Shown: piece after piece, positions 25,525-33,017 of the stretch
How the letters are laid out: every line of letters begins with the position of its first letter
Position numbering within the stretch: the stretch's first letter is position 1
From: an archaeon
GTDB taxonomy: Archaea > B1Sed10-29 > JAJSAI01
Reading direction: 5' to 3'
Length of the DNA stretch: 64,000 nucleotides
Assembly (NCBI GenBank): GCA_024274695.1
Contig: JAJSAI010000019.1
Location: forward strand, 1 to 64,000
Notes under the pieces: generated by a model
What the model saw: the letters and a program-made list of their open reading frames with translations, nothing else
Database searches by the model: none
Told to the model about the DNA's origin: nothing
Made by a program: the position numbers and the translations under genes

Positions 25525-26565
25525 ATGGAGCCAATAGTTATAGTTGGTGCAGGCCCTGCTGGCCTATCCCTTCATGAGAAACTGTGCGAGTCTGGGATCA
25601 AAAGTTTGATCATAGAGCGTAAGAAAAGCGTTGGAGAATATGGCAATAGGGTAATAAATCTTGATACTTTCAAGTTATTTGGATCTCCTGAAGAAATAAT
25701 CTCTTATAAAATAGATGAAGTCGTGTTTTCTTCCCCTTCTGGTGAAAAGTTACGCGCCAAAAAAGAAAGGGGGTACGTTATTAATAAGAGGGATCTAGAA
25801 TTATGCTTGCTTGATAGGATTTCTGAGCCTAACATAGTATATGGTAAGGCAGTAATAAAATTAAATAAGAAAAAGAAAAAACTTCTTACTTCTGATGGGA
25901 CGATCTTTTCTTATTCTATACTTGTAGGATGCGATGGAGTCCATTCTACAGTACGAAGTTCTGTGACAGATGAACAGATTAAGACAATAAATTGTTACGC
26001 GGAAGAATACGATGGCCAGGAACCCACTACCGTATTCGTAGAACCTGATTTGGCAAAAGGCTTTTATGGTTGGATAATGCCCCTGTCAGATAAGAGAATT
26101 GAGATAGGTATAGGTAGTGTCAACAGAGGAGTTTCCCAAAAAGAACTTTTTCATATCTTGAAAAAAAAACATGGATTAGATAAATATTCTAGGTCACTTA
26201 AGATAACGGGAGGAACACTTCCTGTAGACTTTCTGAAAAGAGAAGTGTATTCTGATATTGTTCTGATAGGGGATGCTAGTGGAGGAGAACCCGCAATGGG
26301 GGGATCACTTCACAAGACTGTTGATGAAGTTAATCTACTTTTCAATATTCTTTCTGAGAAAAAAAATTTAGAGGAGTATGATATCTTATGGAACGGATTT
26401 TTCCTTGAAGAGTTTAAAACTCAAAGAAAACTTAGAAATGCGATTGACTCTGCTACAGAGAAAGATATTGACAAAGTGTTCAAAAAGTTACATAAAAAAA
26501 GATTACCTGATAAGGGGCTCGTTACCACTATATTTAAAGAGATTGCTCTTAATCTTGAAAAGTAA
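25525..26565 (+). CDS. FAD-dependent oxidoreductase, geranylgeranyl reductase type
   Basis: The 346-residue protein starts with the FAD-binding Rossmann motif IVGAGPAGLSLHEKL (about 6-20), has LVGCDGVHSTVR (about 131-142), and later the second FAD motif VLIGDASGGEPAMGGS (about 247-262). This is the geranylgeranyl reductase/BchP/aromatic hydroxylase flavoprotein class. It is about 55 residues shorter than, and clearly distinct from, the standard archaeal reductase at 33014-34222. It opens the AT-rich island and is followed by the V4R protein on the same strand. AAATTTAAA centred 26 bp upstream predicts a leaderless start. Substrate unknown. Confidence 0.82.
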   Translation: MEPIVIVGAGPAGLSLHEKLCESGIKSLIIERKKSVGEYGNRVINLDTFKLFGSPEEIISYKIDEVVFSSPSGEKLRAKKERGYVINKRDLELCLLDRISEPNIVYGKAVIKLNKKKKKLLTSDGTIFSYSILVGCDGVHSTVRSSVTDEQIKTINCYAEEYDGQEPTTVFVEPDLAKGFYGWIMPLSDKRIEIGIGSVNRGVSQKELFHILKKKHGLDKYSRSLKITGGTLPVDFLKREVYSDIVLIGDASGGEPAMGGSLHKTVDEVNLLFNILSEKKNLEEYDILWNGFFLEEFKTQRKLRNAIDSATEKDIDKVFKKLHKKRLPDKGLVTTIFKEIALNLEK

Positions 26566-26600
26566 AACTTTTTAATTTCTTTTAATTCTTTTGAAGAGAT

Positions 26601-27251
26601 ATGTTGACATATCCAGAATTAGTAAAGTTAATGCTTTCTGGGAAAATGAAGCTTTCTTTCGGAGAAATACTATTCCTTGGACATCCTTTTTCTCTGATGC
26701 CGATGTACTTTTACGAAGAACTTACTAAGAGACTTATTGAAGATCCTGAAGAAAGAGAAAAGGTATATTTTGACGCATGGAAAGCGGGGTTTAAGTTTAC
26801 CTTAGATATAGTGAACAAGTACTCTCTAGAAAGCTTTGAAGATAGATACAAACTTGCGATGGACTTGGTGAGCATGTCTGGTTTTGGGGATTATAGAACG
26901 ATTGAATTCTTTCCAGGTTACGCTATTTTCAAGATAATAAACAATCCATTTCCAAAATTATTCTATCCCTCAAATCTTAAAGTTGATCACATTTTGAGAG
27001 GCATTAATGCGGGCGGCGGAACCGTTGTTCATGAAAGAATAATAAATTGTGTTGAATTGGAATGCGCTGCTGAGAACAGTAAATATTGCTTGCATGTGAA
27101 CGGGAGTCAAAAATATTTAGAAGAAAGAATAGAAAATGAAAAAATTCTGGAAGAACAACTTGGAGATATTAAAAATCTTCAAAAGAAACAAGTTTCTTAT
27201 TTGAAAAGGAATTACAAAAAAATATATAAAAAATATTCTATAGAAAAATAA
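26601..27251 (+). CDS. V4R (4-vinyl reductase-like) domain protein
   Basis: In this 216-residue protein, residues about 25-165 resemble the V4R domain of BchJ-like proteins and of small-molecule sensor domains. GGTVVHERIINCVELECAAE is followed by NSKYCLHVNG, which carries the E-x2-C-x7-C pattern seen as zinc ligands in phenol-sensing V4R domains. A charged helix (about 175-216) ends the protein. It may bind a hydrophobic ligand or help reduce one. It is co-directional with the FAD reductase (35-base gap) and overlaps the convergent UbiA gene by 14 bases. Its composition is extremely AT-rich. Confidence 0.65.
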   Translation: MLTYPELVKLMLSGKMKLSFGEILFLGHPFSLMPMYFYEELTKRLIEDPEEREKVYFDAWKAGFKFTLDIVNKYSLESFEDRYKLAMDLVSMSGFGDYRTIEFFPGYAIFKIINNPFPKLFYPSNLKVDHILRGINAGGGTVVHERIINCVELECAAENSKYCLHVNGSQKYLEERIENEKILEEQLGDIKNLQKKQVSYLKRNYKKIYKKYSIEK

Positions 27252-28083
27252 CAAACAATATTAAGAATAATAAAATTATTAAAATTCTTTCATAAGCATA
27301 TACTTTAGTATAATTTTTTTGCCATGTTATTATTAGAGCTAAAATAATAAACAATAAACTAACAAGGGATATCACATGTTGATTAATGATTAATGTAAAT
27401 AATCCTAATAAAAATCCTGAAGAAAGTATCCATTTTCGAACTATTCTCATACCCTTTTTTGTACCATATTTTGTTGCCAAAGTCTTTTTTCCGTATACTG
27501 CATCGTATTTAGCATCTTTGAAGTCTTTAGTTGAGATGAGCGCGGAAATAAATAGCGTTAACAAAAAGAGGTTAACGATGAACTGAAAGCTAATCTGCTC
27601 AGTTAAAATTATTAGTCCCAATACTCCTGTCACAAAAAATGAGCCGTAAGCTAAGGTGATTGGCCCTACAAAAGGAATTCTCGCAAGCCATAGTGAGTAA
27701 GATATCCCTATTATAAGTAGTGAAAGAGCAAGCATTATACCCCAAAATCCTCCCATAACCCCAACAACTAATCCAGAACTCCAGAGTATATACATCACTC
27801 TTTTAGCTTCGTGTATGCTGATTCTTCCAGAGGTAAGAGGTCTGTAGGGCATGCTTTTTTTATCTATCTTGTAATCAATTATATCATTTAGGATTGCTCC
27901 TGCAGAATACATGGAAAAGATGATTGCTGCAGAAATAGCAATTTTTGACCAATCAAATTCCTGAGCAAATGCTGCAGCATAGAACAATGCCAAGAAATAA
28001 ATAAGGCTATTCCAAGGGCGCATAAGGTCTATGAAAGAAAGGATCTTATTTTTGGAGAGTTTTTCGGAAAAGAATTCTTCCAT
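27238..28083 (-). CDS. UbiA-family prenyltransferase
   Basis: The 281-residue, nine-segment membrane protein has the two Asp-rich UbiA motifs: NDIIDYKIDKK (about 66-76) and STKDFKDAKYDAVYGKKTLA (about 184-203). After the first motif, MPYRPLTSGRIS resembles the PYRPxxSG run of (bacterio)chlorophyll synthases more than the usual DRPxPSG of archaeal lipid synthases; that is a short-motif hint, not proof. It would transfer an isoprenyl group to a lipid or aromatic acceptor. It lies 4 bases downstream of the KaiC-like gene, within the AT-rich island. Confidence 0.88.
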   Translation of the reverse strand: MEEFFSEKLSKNKILSFIDLMRPWNSLIYFLALFYAAAFAQEFDWSKIAISAAIIFSMYSAGAILNDIIDYKIDKKSMPYRPLTSGRISIHEAKRVMYILWSSGLVVGVMGGFWGIMLALSLLIIGISYSLWLARIPFVGPITLAYGSFFVTGVLGLIILTEQISFQFIVNLFLLTLFISALISTKDFKDAKYDAVYGKKTLATKYGTKKGMRIVRKWILSSGFLLGLFTLIINQHVISLVSLLFIILALIITWQKNYTKVYAYERILIILLFLILFVIFL

Positions 28084-28087
28084 AATT

Positions 28088-28909
28088 TCACTTTAGTAAC
28101 AGGCTTCTTCCTTTTTCTGTGTTCACAACAATCCCTTTACCTCTTATTATGTCAAATGAGAAAAATGCTTTTTCATGCTGAGTTAGTCTCATCTTTCTGA
28201 TCTGTAAGTTTCGGGAGGACTCTCCTGCAATTCCAGTAAAGTATAGCAGAATTACTCCATCTACCATAAACTCACTGAATGAGTCTCTACTAAGAGACTT
28301 AGAGTCTTCTAGCAATTCTGACGTGATCAGAACACTTGCTTTGGTATCTCTCAATGTTTTGAAGAGTCTCATGAGGATAAATTTGTTTATTAGTTTGTCG
28401 TTTAATGGAAGGGGTATTACAGTATCCTCTACAACGGTATAAGGTGTAGAAATAAAATGAGAAAAAATAGCGTTAAGGTCTCTAATCCCTTTTTGTGAAA
28501 GTATTGTTTCATATTTTTTTGGCAGGACCATAGAATAACTGTCTAACAGGGTTGTGACAGAATCTATCACAACTCTTTTTGGGCCAAACTTTTTACATTC
28601 CTCTTTAATTTTGTTGATCATACAACCCTCTTCAGGATTGAGAGAAATAACACGAAGTTTCTTGGATTTTTCATCTTTTTTCAAGTCTATATTAAACTGT
28701 TTGGCTTGTTGAATTATCATTTCTTCGGATTCTTCAGTGGTAAAGAAAAGAGTTTTCTCATTATTTTCCGCCCCTGCATGTGCATAATGTATGGCAAATG
28801 TTGATTTTCCAGTTCCTGCCCCTCCAGATATGAGAATAATGCTTCCTTGAGGAAACCCTCCTTGTACAAGTTTGTCAAAGCCTTCGACACCTGTTTTTAT
28901 TCTTTTCAT
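28088..28909 (-). CDS. KaiC-like RecA-superfamily ATPase
   Basis: The single-domain protein of about 273 residues has MKRIKTGVEGFDKLVQGGFPQGS at the start, Walker A GGAGTGKST (about 28-36), the paired catalytic Glu in FTTEESEEM (about 56-64) and Walker B RVVIDSVTTLLDS (about 110-122). Archaeal KaiC-like proteins regulate many processes; a clock role cannot be assumed. ATG 28909 is preceded by GGTGGTG; GTG 28918 is an in-frame alternative that fits an upstream AAATTTATTT box for a leaderless start. It is the promoter-proximal gene of a KaiC-UbiA operon. Confidence 0.87.
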   Translation of the reverse strand: MKRIKTGVEGFDKLVQGGFPQGSIILISGGAGTGKSTFAIHYAHAGAENNEKTLFFTTEESEEMIIQQAKQFNIDLKKDEKSKKLRVISLNPEEGCMINKIKEECKKFGPKRVVIDSVTTLLDSYSMVLPKKYETILSQKGIRDLNAIFSHFISTPYTVVEDTVIPLPLNDKLINKFILMRLFKTLRDTKASVLITSELLEDSKSLSRDSFSEFMVDGVILLYFTGIAGESSRNLQIRKMRLTQHEKAFFSFDIIRGKGIVVNTEKGRSLLLK

Positions 28910-28966
28910 AAGCACCACCGCTTATTAACCTCAAAAGATAAATTTATTTAAAACTTTTTTGATTGC

Positions 28967-30274
28967 TCATATGACGATCTCTTCCCCGGGCTCGGGAATG
29001 CTGTTCTGTATTCCCTTCTTTTCCAGGGTCCTGGAAAAGCTCTTCTGTTTCTCTTTCTCCCCGTGAACCAGGAACACCTGCTCCCGCGGATGGTTCTCTT
29101 TTATCCAGTTCAGCAGATCGTTCCTGTCAGCGTGGGCTGAGAGCCTGAGCTGGTGTACCCTGAGCTTTATTTCCACTTCCTCGTCCCCGATGATCACGTT
29201 CCTCGCTCCCTCTGATATCTGTCTTCCGAGAGTGCCTTCGGCCTGGTACCCTACGAGTATGACCGAGTTGTCCTTGTCTCCCGCCAGTTTTTTCAGGTAG
29301 TATACGCTAGGCCCTCCTGTCAGCATCCCGCTCGTGCTGACTATTATCGCCCTCTCTTTCTCCAGCACGTCCCTCCTGTCCTTGGTTCTCGGGGTCTTCC
29401 AGAACCTTGACTTGAATGGATCGTCGTCCGCGAGCAGGATCCTTCTTGGTATTTCCTCTTTTAGCCAGAGGACGTTGTGCCTGTATATCCTGCTCGCCTT
29501 TTTCACCATCCCGTCCGCGTAACCGTGCTCGTTGGAAAGGAATCCTGACCTGACGTAGTTGTCTATGATCATCATGACCTCCTGTCCTCTTCCCACCCCG
29601 AAAACGGGGATGAGCACTTTCCCAGGAGTGCTCCTGATTATTTCGGCCAGTTCCCTTGAAACTGTTTTCAGGCTCGGCAGGAGATCGTCAGGACCAGAAT
29701 AGGTTGACTCTGTTATAAGATAGTCTGTCCTGGGGATCTTTTTCTCCGCCCCGTACAAGAGGTTGGTTTCCCTCGTGTTCATGTCCCCAGTGTAGTACAG
29801 GCTCTTCCGACCCTTTTTCACCCTGAACCCTGCGGCCCCGAGTATGTGTCCTGCGTTGTAAGCGGTGACCTCGAACCCTGCCACCCTGACAGGCTTCTTG
29901 TACTCCAGGAAAGAGAACCTGGACAGGATCTTTTTGACATCGTTCCTGCTGAAGTTAATGTCCTTTTTCGCCACGCCCAGCCTGTAGTAGTCTGCCAGCA
30001 GGACCTGGACGAGGTCAAAGGTCGGCTTGGTGCTGTACACTTTCCCCCTGAACCCGAGCCTTTCCAGGTCAGGCAGGAACCCTGAGTGGTCAAGGTGGGC
30101 GTGGGTCACGAAAACGGCCTTAAGCGACCTCGCAATCCTCTCGTCCAGCAGGGGATACTCTTTAGGGTCTCCTAGTTTGACCCCGCAGTCCAAGAGAATC
30201 CTTTTCCCCTTGTCCTCCAGCATTACCGCCGATCTTCCGACTTCTCCGCAGGCTCCCAGAAAACAGACCTTCAT
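28967..30274 (-). CDS. beta-CASP metallo-beta-lactamase RNase (aCPSF2 type, no KH domains)
   Basis: The 435-residue protein has the MBL motifs THAHLDHSG (about 57-65), AGHILGAAG (about 146-154), YTGDMN and the beta-CASP signatures LIPVFGVGRGQE, STSGMLTGGPSVYYL and HQLRLSAHADRNDL. It lacks the N-terminal KH extension of aCPSF1, which is encoded separately at 57.0 kb. Such enzymes have 5'-3' exo- and/or endoribonuclease activity in RNA processing and decay. ATG 30274 lies about 29 bp from a TTTAAA element shared with the divergent gene. Confidence 0.92.
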   Translation of the reverse strand: MKVCFLGACGEVGRSAVMLEDKGKRILLDCGVKLGDPKEYPLLDERIARSLKAVFVTHAHLDHSGFLPDLERLGFRGKVYSTKPTFDLVQVLLADYYRLGVAKKDINFSRNDVKKILSRFSFLEYKKPVRVAGFEVTAYNAGHILGAAGFRVKKGRKSLYYTGDMNTRETNLLYGAEKKIPRTDYLITESTYSGPDDLLPSLKTVSRELAEIIRSTPGKVLIPVFGVGRGQEVMMIIDNYVRSGFLSNEHGYADGMVKKASRIYRHNVLWLKEEIPRRILLADDDPFKSRFWKTPRTKDRRDVLEKERAIIVSTSGMLTGGPSVYYLKKLAGDKDNSVILVGYQAEGTLGRQISEGARNVIIGDEEVEIKLRVHQLRLSAHADRNDLLNWIKENHPREQVFLVHGEKEKQKSFSRTLEKKGIQNSIPEPGEEIVI

Positions 30275-30298
30275 CAGAACTTAAGTAGGGGGCCAGTG

Positions 30299-30306
30299 TT
30301 TTTAAA
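30299..30306. promoter_or_regulatory. shared bidirectional TATA element
   Basis: TTTTTAAA (palindromic TTTAAA at 30301-30306) is centred about 29 bp from the minus-strand ATG at 30274 and 27.5 bp from the plus-strand ATG at 30331. It could serve both the aCPSF2 gene and the coiled-coil gene. Confidence 0.5.
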
Positions 30307-30330
30307 CTCTCCAGGCTTATTTAGCCTTTA

Positions 30331-31716
30331 ATGGATCCGTTTGTAGTACTCGGGCTTGCCGCGCTGGCGGCCTTGGGAGCGTTCGTGGCCGCGATAGTTT
30401 ACAAGGCGAGGAAGACCTCAGGGCCTACTGTTAAGGAGATAGAGTCCTTGTACGCCGAGTTCGACAGGCTGATAAAAAGAAAGGCGAAGTACCTGTCAAT
30501 GCTCGAGGTTCTTGATGACGCGAAGAAGTACGGGAGGATCTCCACGTCCCAGTACGCCGAGCAAGCGGGCAGGATAAAAAAGAAGGTTCAAGAGACAGAC
30601 AAGAAAATTGATGAAGTGATCAGCAGGCTGGCGCTACCATACTACAAGAAGATACTGAAGCAAGAGACTGCTGTTGAAGGAAAGAAACTGAACTATCTGC
30701 TCGTGCTGCAGGAGGACAAGAAAAAACTGCAGCAGAAAGTGCTTGAACTAGAAAAGACCCTTGACGCCCTCAGGCGGAAGCTCAAGATAACAGAAGAAGC
30801 TAGGGACGAGCTTGAAGAAGAGGTTAGGTCCCTGGAGGAAAAGCACAAGAACAGCATGCTCGAGATGGAGTCCAGGCTTGATGCGGCAAGCAAGAAGATA
30901 GCTGCACTGCAGAACGAGCTTGAGGCCCTGCGCAAGGAAAAGGAAGAGATTGAAAGGAAACTGGTTGAAGTGTCGGAAAAAGAGAAGGAGTACAAGAAGA
31001 GAGCGTGGGCCGCTGAAAAACAGCTTGAGGCAAGGGGGGCTAAAGAGGAGGAAGTTAGCAGGGTTGTTGAAAAGTACAGCGCGGAGGAAGAGGAGCTGAA
31101 GAAGAGTCTTGAGAAGGCCAAGAAGAGGATGGAGGAGTACTATCACAAGATCCTGTTGTTGCAGACCATAATAGACAGGTACGCTGACAAGATAGAAACA
31201 GAAGAGGCCAGGACCATTCAGCAGGTGAAGGAGAGCGTGCAGCCGAAGAACAAGAAAGTGCTTGAAGTGTGCGAGATAATAACGTCAGAAATCCCCGAGT
31301 ACGATCCCAAGAGAGATCTTTTGAAAGCCTGCCAGCTCGCGTACGAGAGGGTTTCGGAAAGAATAGCGTCCGTGAAGGGCCCGGGTATAACGTTCTGGAT
31401 GACAATAGACGAGATCCTTGACAAGAGGATCGCGGACTACGAGGACAAGGCGATCCTCTTGTGCTCTGTCCTGAGGGCCTTAGGGGCCGACGCGAGCGTT
31501 CTCATACTCCAGATGTCGGACGGGGCCAACTTTCCGGTGGTAGAACTCAGGCACGGGGAAAAAGTTTACTGGCTTGACCCCAACCACCCGCACGAGTTCA
31601 ACAAGTACTCTGCAGGTTCCCGGGAAGAGGTAATGAAAGAGTTCTCGGCAGAAGGAGCAAAGCCCGTGAGCGTGTTGTACGAGTTCAACGATCAGGAGTA
31701 CAAGCAGAAGGAGTGA
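30331..31716 (+). CDS. membrane-anchored coiled-coil protein with transglutaminase-like C-terminal domain
   Basis: The 461-residue protein has an N-terminal membrane segment (about 4-26), a long coiled coil (about 90-295) and a C-terminal domain (about 305-455) that resembles transglutaminase-like folds: ITFWMTIDEILDKRIADYEDKAILLCSVLRALGAD, then VVELRHGEKVYWLDPN. In active members the segment reads G-D-C-x-D-x-A; here it is ADYEDKA, with Tyr at the usual Cys position, so it may be catalytically dead. The domain call is an inference. The ZIP transporter gene follows after 6 bases. Confidence 0.65.
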   Translation: MDPFVVLGLAALAALGAFVAAIVYKARKTSGPTVKEIESLYAEFDRLIKRKAKYLSMLEVLDDAKKYGRISTSQYAEQAGRIKKKVQETDKKIDEVISRLALPYYKKILKQETAVEGKKLNYLLVLQEDKKKLQQKVLELEKTLDALRRKLKITEEARDELEEEVRSLEEKHKNSMLEMESRLDAASKKIAALQNELEALRKEKEEIERKLVEVSEKEKEYKKRAWAAEKQLEARGAKEEEVSRVVEKYSAEEEELKKSLEKAKKRMEEYYHKILLLQTIIDRYADKIETEEARTIQQVKESVQPKNKKVLEVCEIITSEIPEYDPKRDLLKACQLAYERVSERIASVKGPGITFWMTIDEILDKRIADYEDKAILLCSVLRALGADASVLILQMSDGANFPVVELRHGEKVYWLDPNHPHEFNKYSAGSREEVMKEFSAEGAKPVSVLYEFNDQEYKQKE

Positions 31717-31722
31717 CCTCTG

Positions 31723-32406
31723 TTGCTGCAGGTGCTGCTCGCCACCCTGGCCGACAGTGTCATTGCACTTGTAGGAGTAGCAGCCCTCAAGGCCAAGAAT
31801 CTTGAAAAAACATCCTCTCTTCTGGCTGCTTTTGCCGCAGGCACCCTGCTCGTCGGAGGCCTTGCCCACCTGTTCGCAGAATCTCTTGATGGGATAGGCG
31901 CGGACGCCGCAGTGCTCTTCTTTTTGATAGGGTTCTCCTTCTTCCTGTTGTTAGAGTTCTTCCTGAAATGGCACAAGTGCGGGTGCAAGGCAGAGCCCTT
32001 CACTTACATGATACTCTTGGCCGACGGGGTGCACAACTTTTTTGACGGCGTTATAATCGGGGCCAGCTTTCTGGTGAACCCCTTGTTCGGCTGGATCACC
32101 ACCGGGCTCATAATACTGCACGAGGTGCCCCAGGAACTGGGAGACTTTGGGATCCTTGTCCAAGGAGGGCTCGGGCCGGCCAAGGCCCTGGCATACAATC
32201 TCGCTTCCCAGCTCTCGTGCGTTCTCGGAGGGGTCCTGGGATGGTTTGCTGTTGTTGGGGTGGTCCCGCATGCCCTTGCGTTCTCTGCAGGCGGGTTCGT
32301 GTACATAAGCGCGGCTGACCTCGTGCCCAGGATGAGGGACAATGCAGCTGTGATCGCCTTCTTTTCTGGCCTGATCCTGTTAGAAGCGCTCAAGATAGTT
32401 TTATAA
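31723..32406 (+). CDS. ZIP-family metal transporter
   Basis: The 227-residue protein has about seven or eight hydrophobic segments and the two metal-binding transmembrane motifs of ZIP carriers: LADGVHNFFDGVIIG (about 104-118) and ILHEVPQELGDFGIL (about 136-150). It probably imports zinc, iron or manganese into the cytoplasm. It starts at TTG 31723 with GGAGTGA upstream, the latter overlapping the previous stop. A MarR-like regulator gene follows, but with its own promoter. Confidence 0.9.
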   Translation: MLQVLLATLADSVIALVGVAALKAKNLEKTSSLLAAFAAGTLLVGGLAHLFAESLDGIGADAAVLFFLIGFSFFLLLEFFLKWHKCGCKAEPFTYMILLADGVHNFFDGVIIGASFLVNPLFGWITTGLIILHEVPQELGDFGILVQGGLGPAKALAYNLASQLSCVLGGVLGWFAVVGVVPHALAFSAGGFVYISAADLVPRMRDNAAVIAFFSGLILLEALKIVL

Positions 32407-32430
32407 ATTAATAAAATTATAAAATTTGTG

Positions 32431-32835
32431 ATGGATGTTCTCGCCAATTTTGAGGTCTTGTTCAAAGCAAGGGGCCTCTCAGCGGTCCACGGCAGAGTGT
32501 TCGGCACCCTGCTCTTGTCAGGAGCGCAGATGACGCAAAAGCAGATAGCCAGAGAATCAGGGTATTCCGTCCCAGCGGTGAGCATTGCCCTTGACGAGCT
32601 CGTCAAGCTTGGGCTGGTAAAAAAGAGGAAAAAACAGAGGACCTTCTACTACTCTGCCGACGCGGACCTCCCTAAAATAATGCACGACTTCCTTAAAACA
32701 ATAAAAAAGGACTACGTGGAGCCCTTCCTCCGGGAGATAAAAGAGTACCCGAGGACGGAGCCCGTGAAAAAGTTTGAGAAGAGCATGAAAAACCTTGACA
32801 ATTACCTGTCAAGATTACTGGAGGTGCGAGTATGA
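32431..32835 (+). CDS. MarR/GbsR-like winged-helix regulator
   Basis: The 134-residue protein has a winged helix at about 15-75: GRVFGTLLLSGAQMTQKQIA, ESGYSVPAVSIALDELVKLG, VKKRKKQRTFYYSA. A C-terminal helical part (about 85-134) probably dimerises. This is the MarR/GbsR type. It overlaps the ferredoxin gene by 4 bases, so it heads the ferredoxin-geranylgeranyl reductase operon and may control it. An AT-rich TATA (TATAAATT/ATTATAAAA) precedes the ATG; GTG 32428 is in frame. Confidence 0.82.
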   Translation: MDVLANFEVLFKARGLSAVHGRVFGTLLLSGAQMTQKQIARESGYSVPAVSIALDELVKLGLVKKRKKQRTFYYSADADLPKIMHDFLKTIKKDYVEPFLREIKEYPRTEPVKKFEKSMKNLDNYLSRLLEVRV

Positions 32836-33017
32836 CCAAAGGAGTTTTTATTGACAAGACCAAGTGCATGTACTGCGGAGGGTGCACAGCAGTATGTCCT
32901 GTCAACGCCCTCGAACTTAAGGAGACGTACATAGAGTGGGATCCTGAAAAGTGCATATACTGCGGGGCGTGCGAGAGGTTCTGCCCCGCTGGAGCAATAA
33001 AGGTGGTGAGAGAATGA
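32832..33017 (+). CDS. 2[4Fe-4S] ferredoxin
   Basis: The 61-residue protein has two complete cluster motifs, CMYCGGCTAVCP and CIYCGACERFCP, so it binds two [4Fe-4S] clusters. It overlaps both the regulator upstream and the geranylgeranyl reductase downstream by 4 bases, so it is probably the electron donor for the reductase. Confidence 0.93.
   Translation: MTKGVFIDKTKCMYCGGCTAVCPVNALELKETYIEWDPEKCIYCGACERFCPAGAIKVVRE

Noticed and set aside
28088-28909. KaiC-like protein as a circadian clock
   Set aside because: Single domain with no KaiA or KaiB nearby; archaeal KaiC-like ATPases have many other roles.
25495-28966. AT-rich island as an integrated virus or transposon
   Set aside because: No integrase, transposase, tRNA target, direct repeats or terminal inverted repeats seen; all four genes are metabolic or regulatory types.
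32951-33013. Upstream start for geranylgeranyl reductase
   Set aside because: It lies inside the ferredoxin gene and adds residues unlike the family; ATG 33014 overlaps the ferredoxin stop as in a normal operon.
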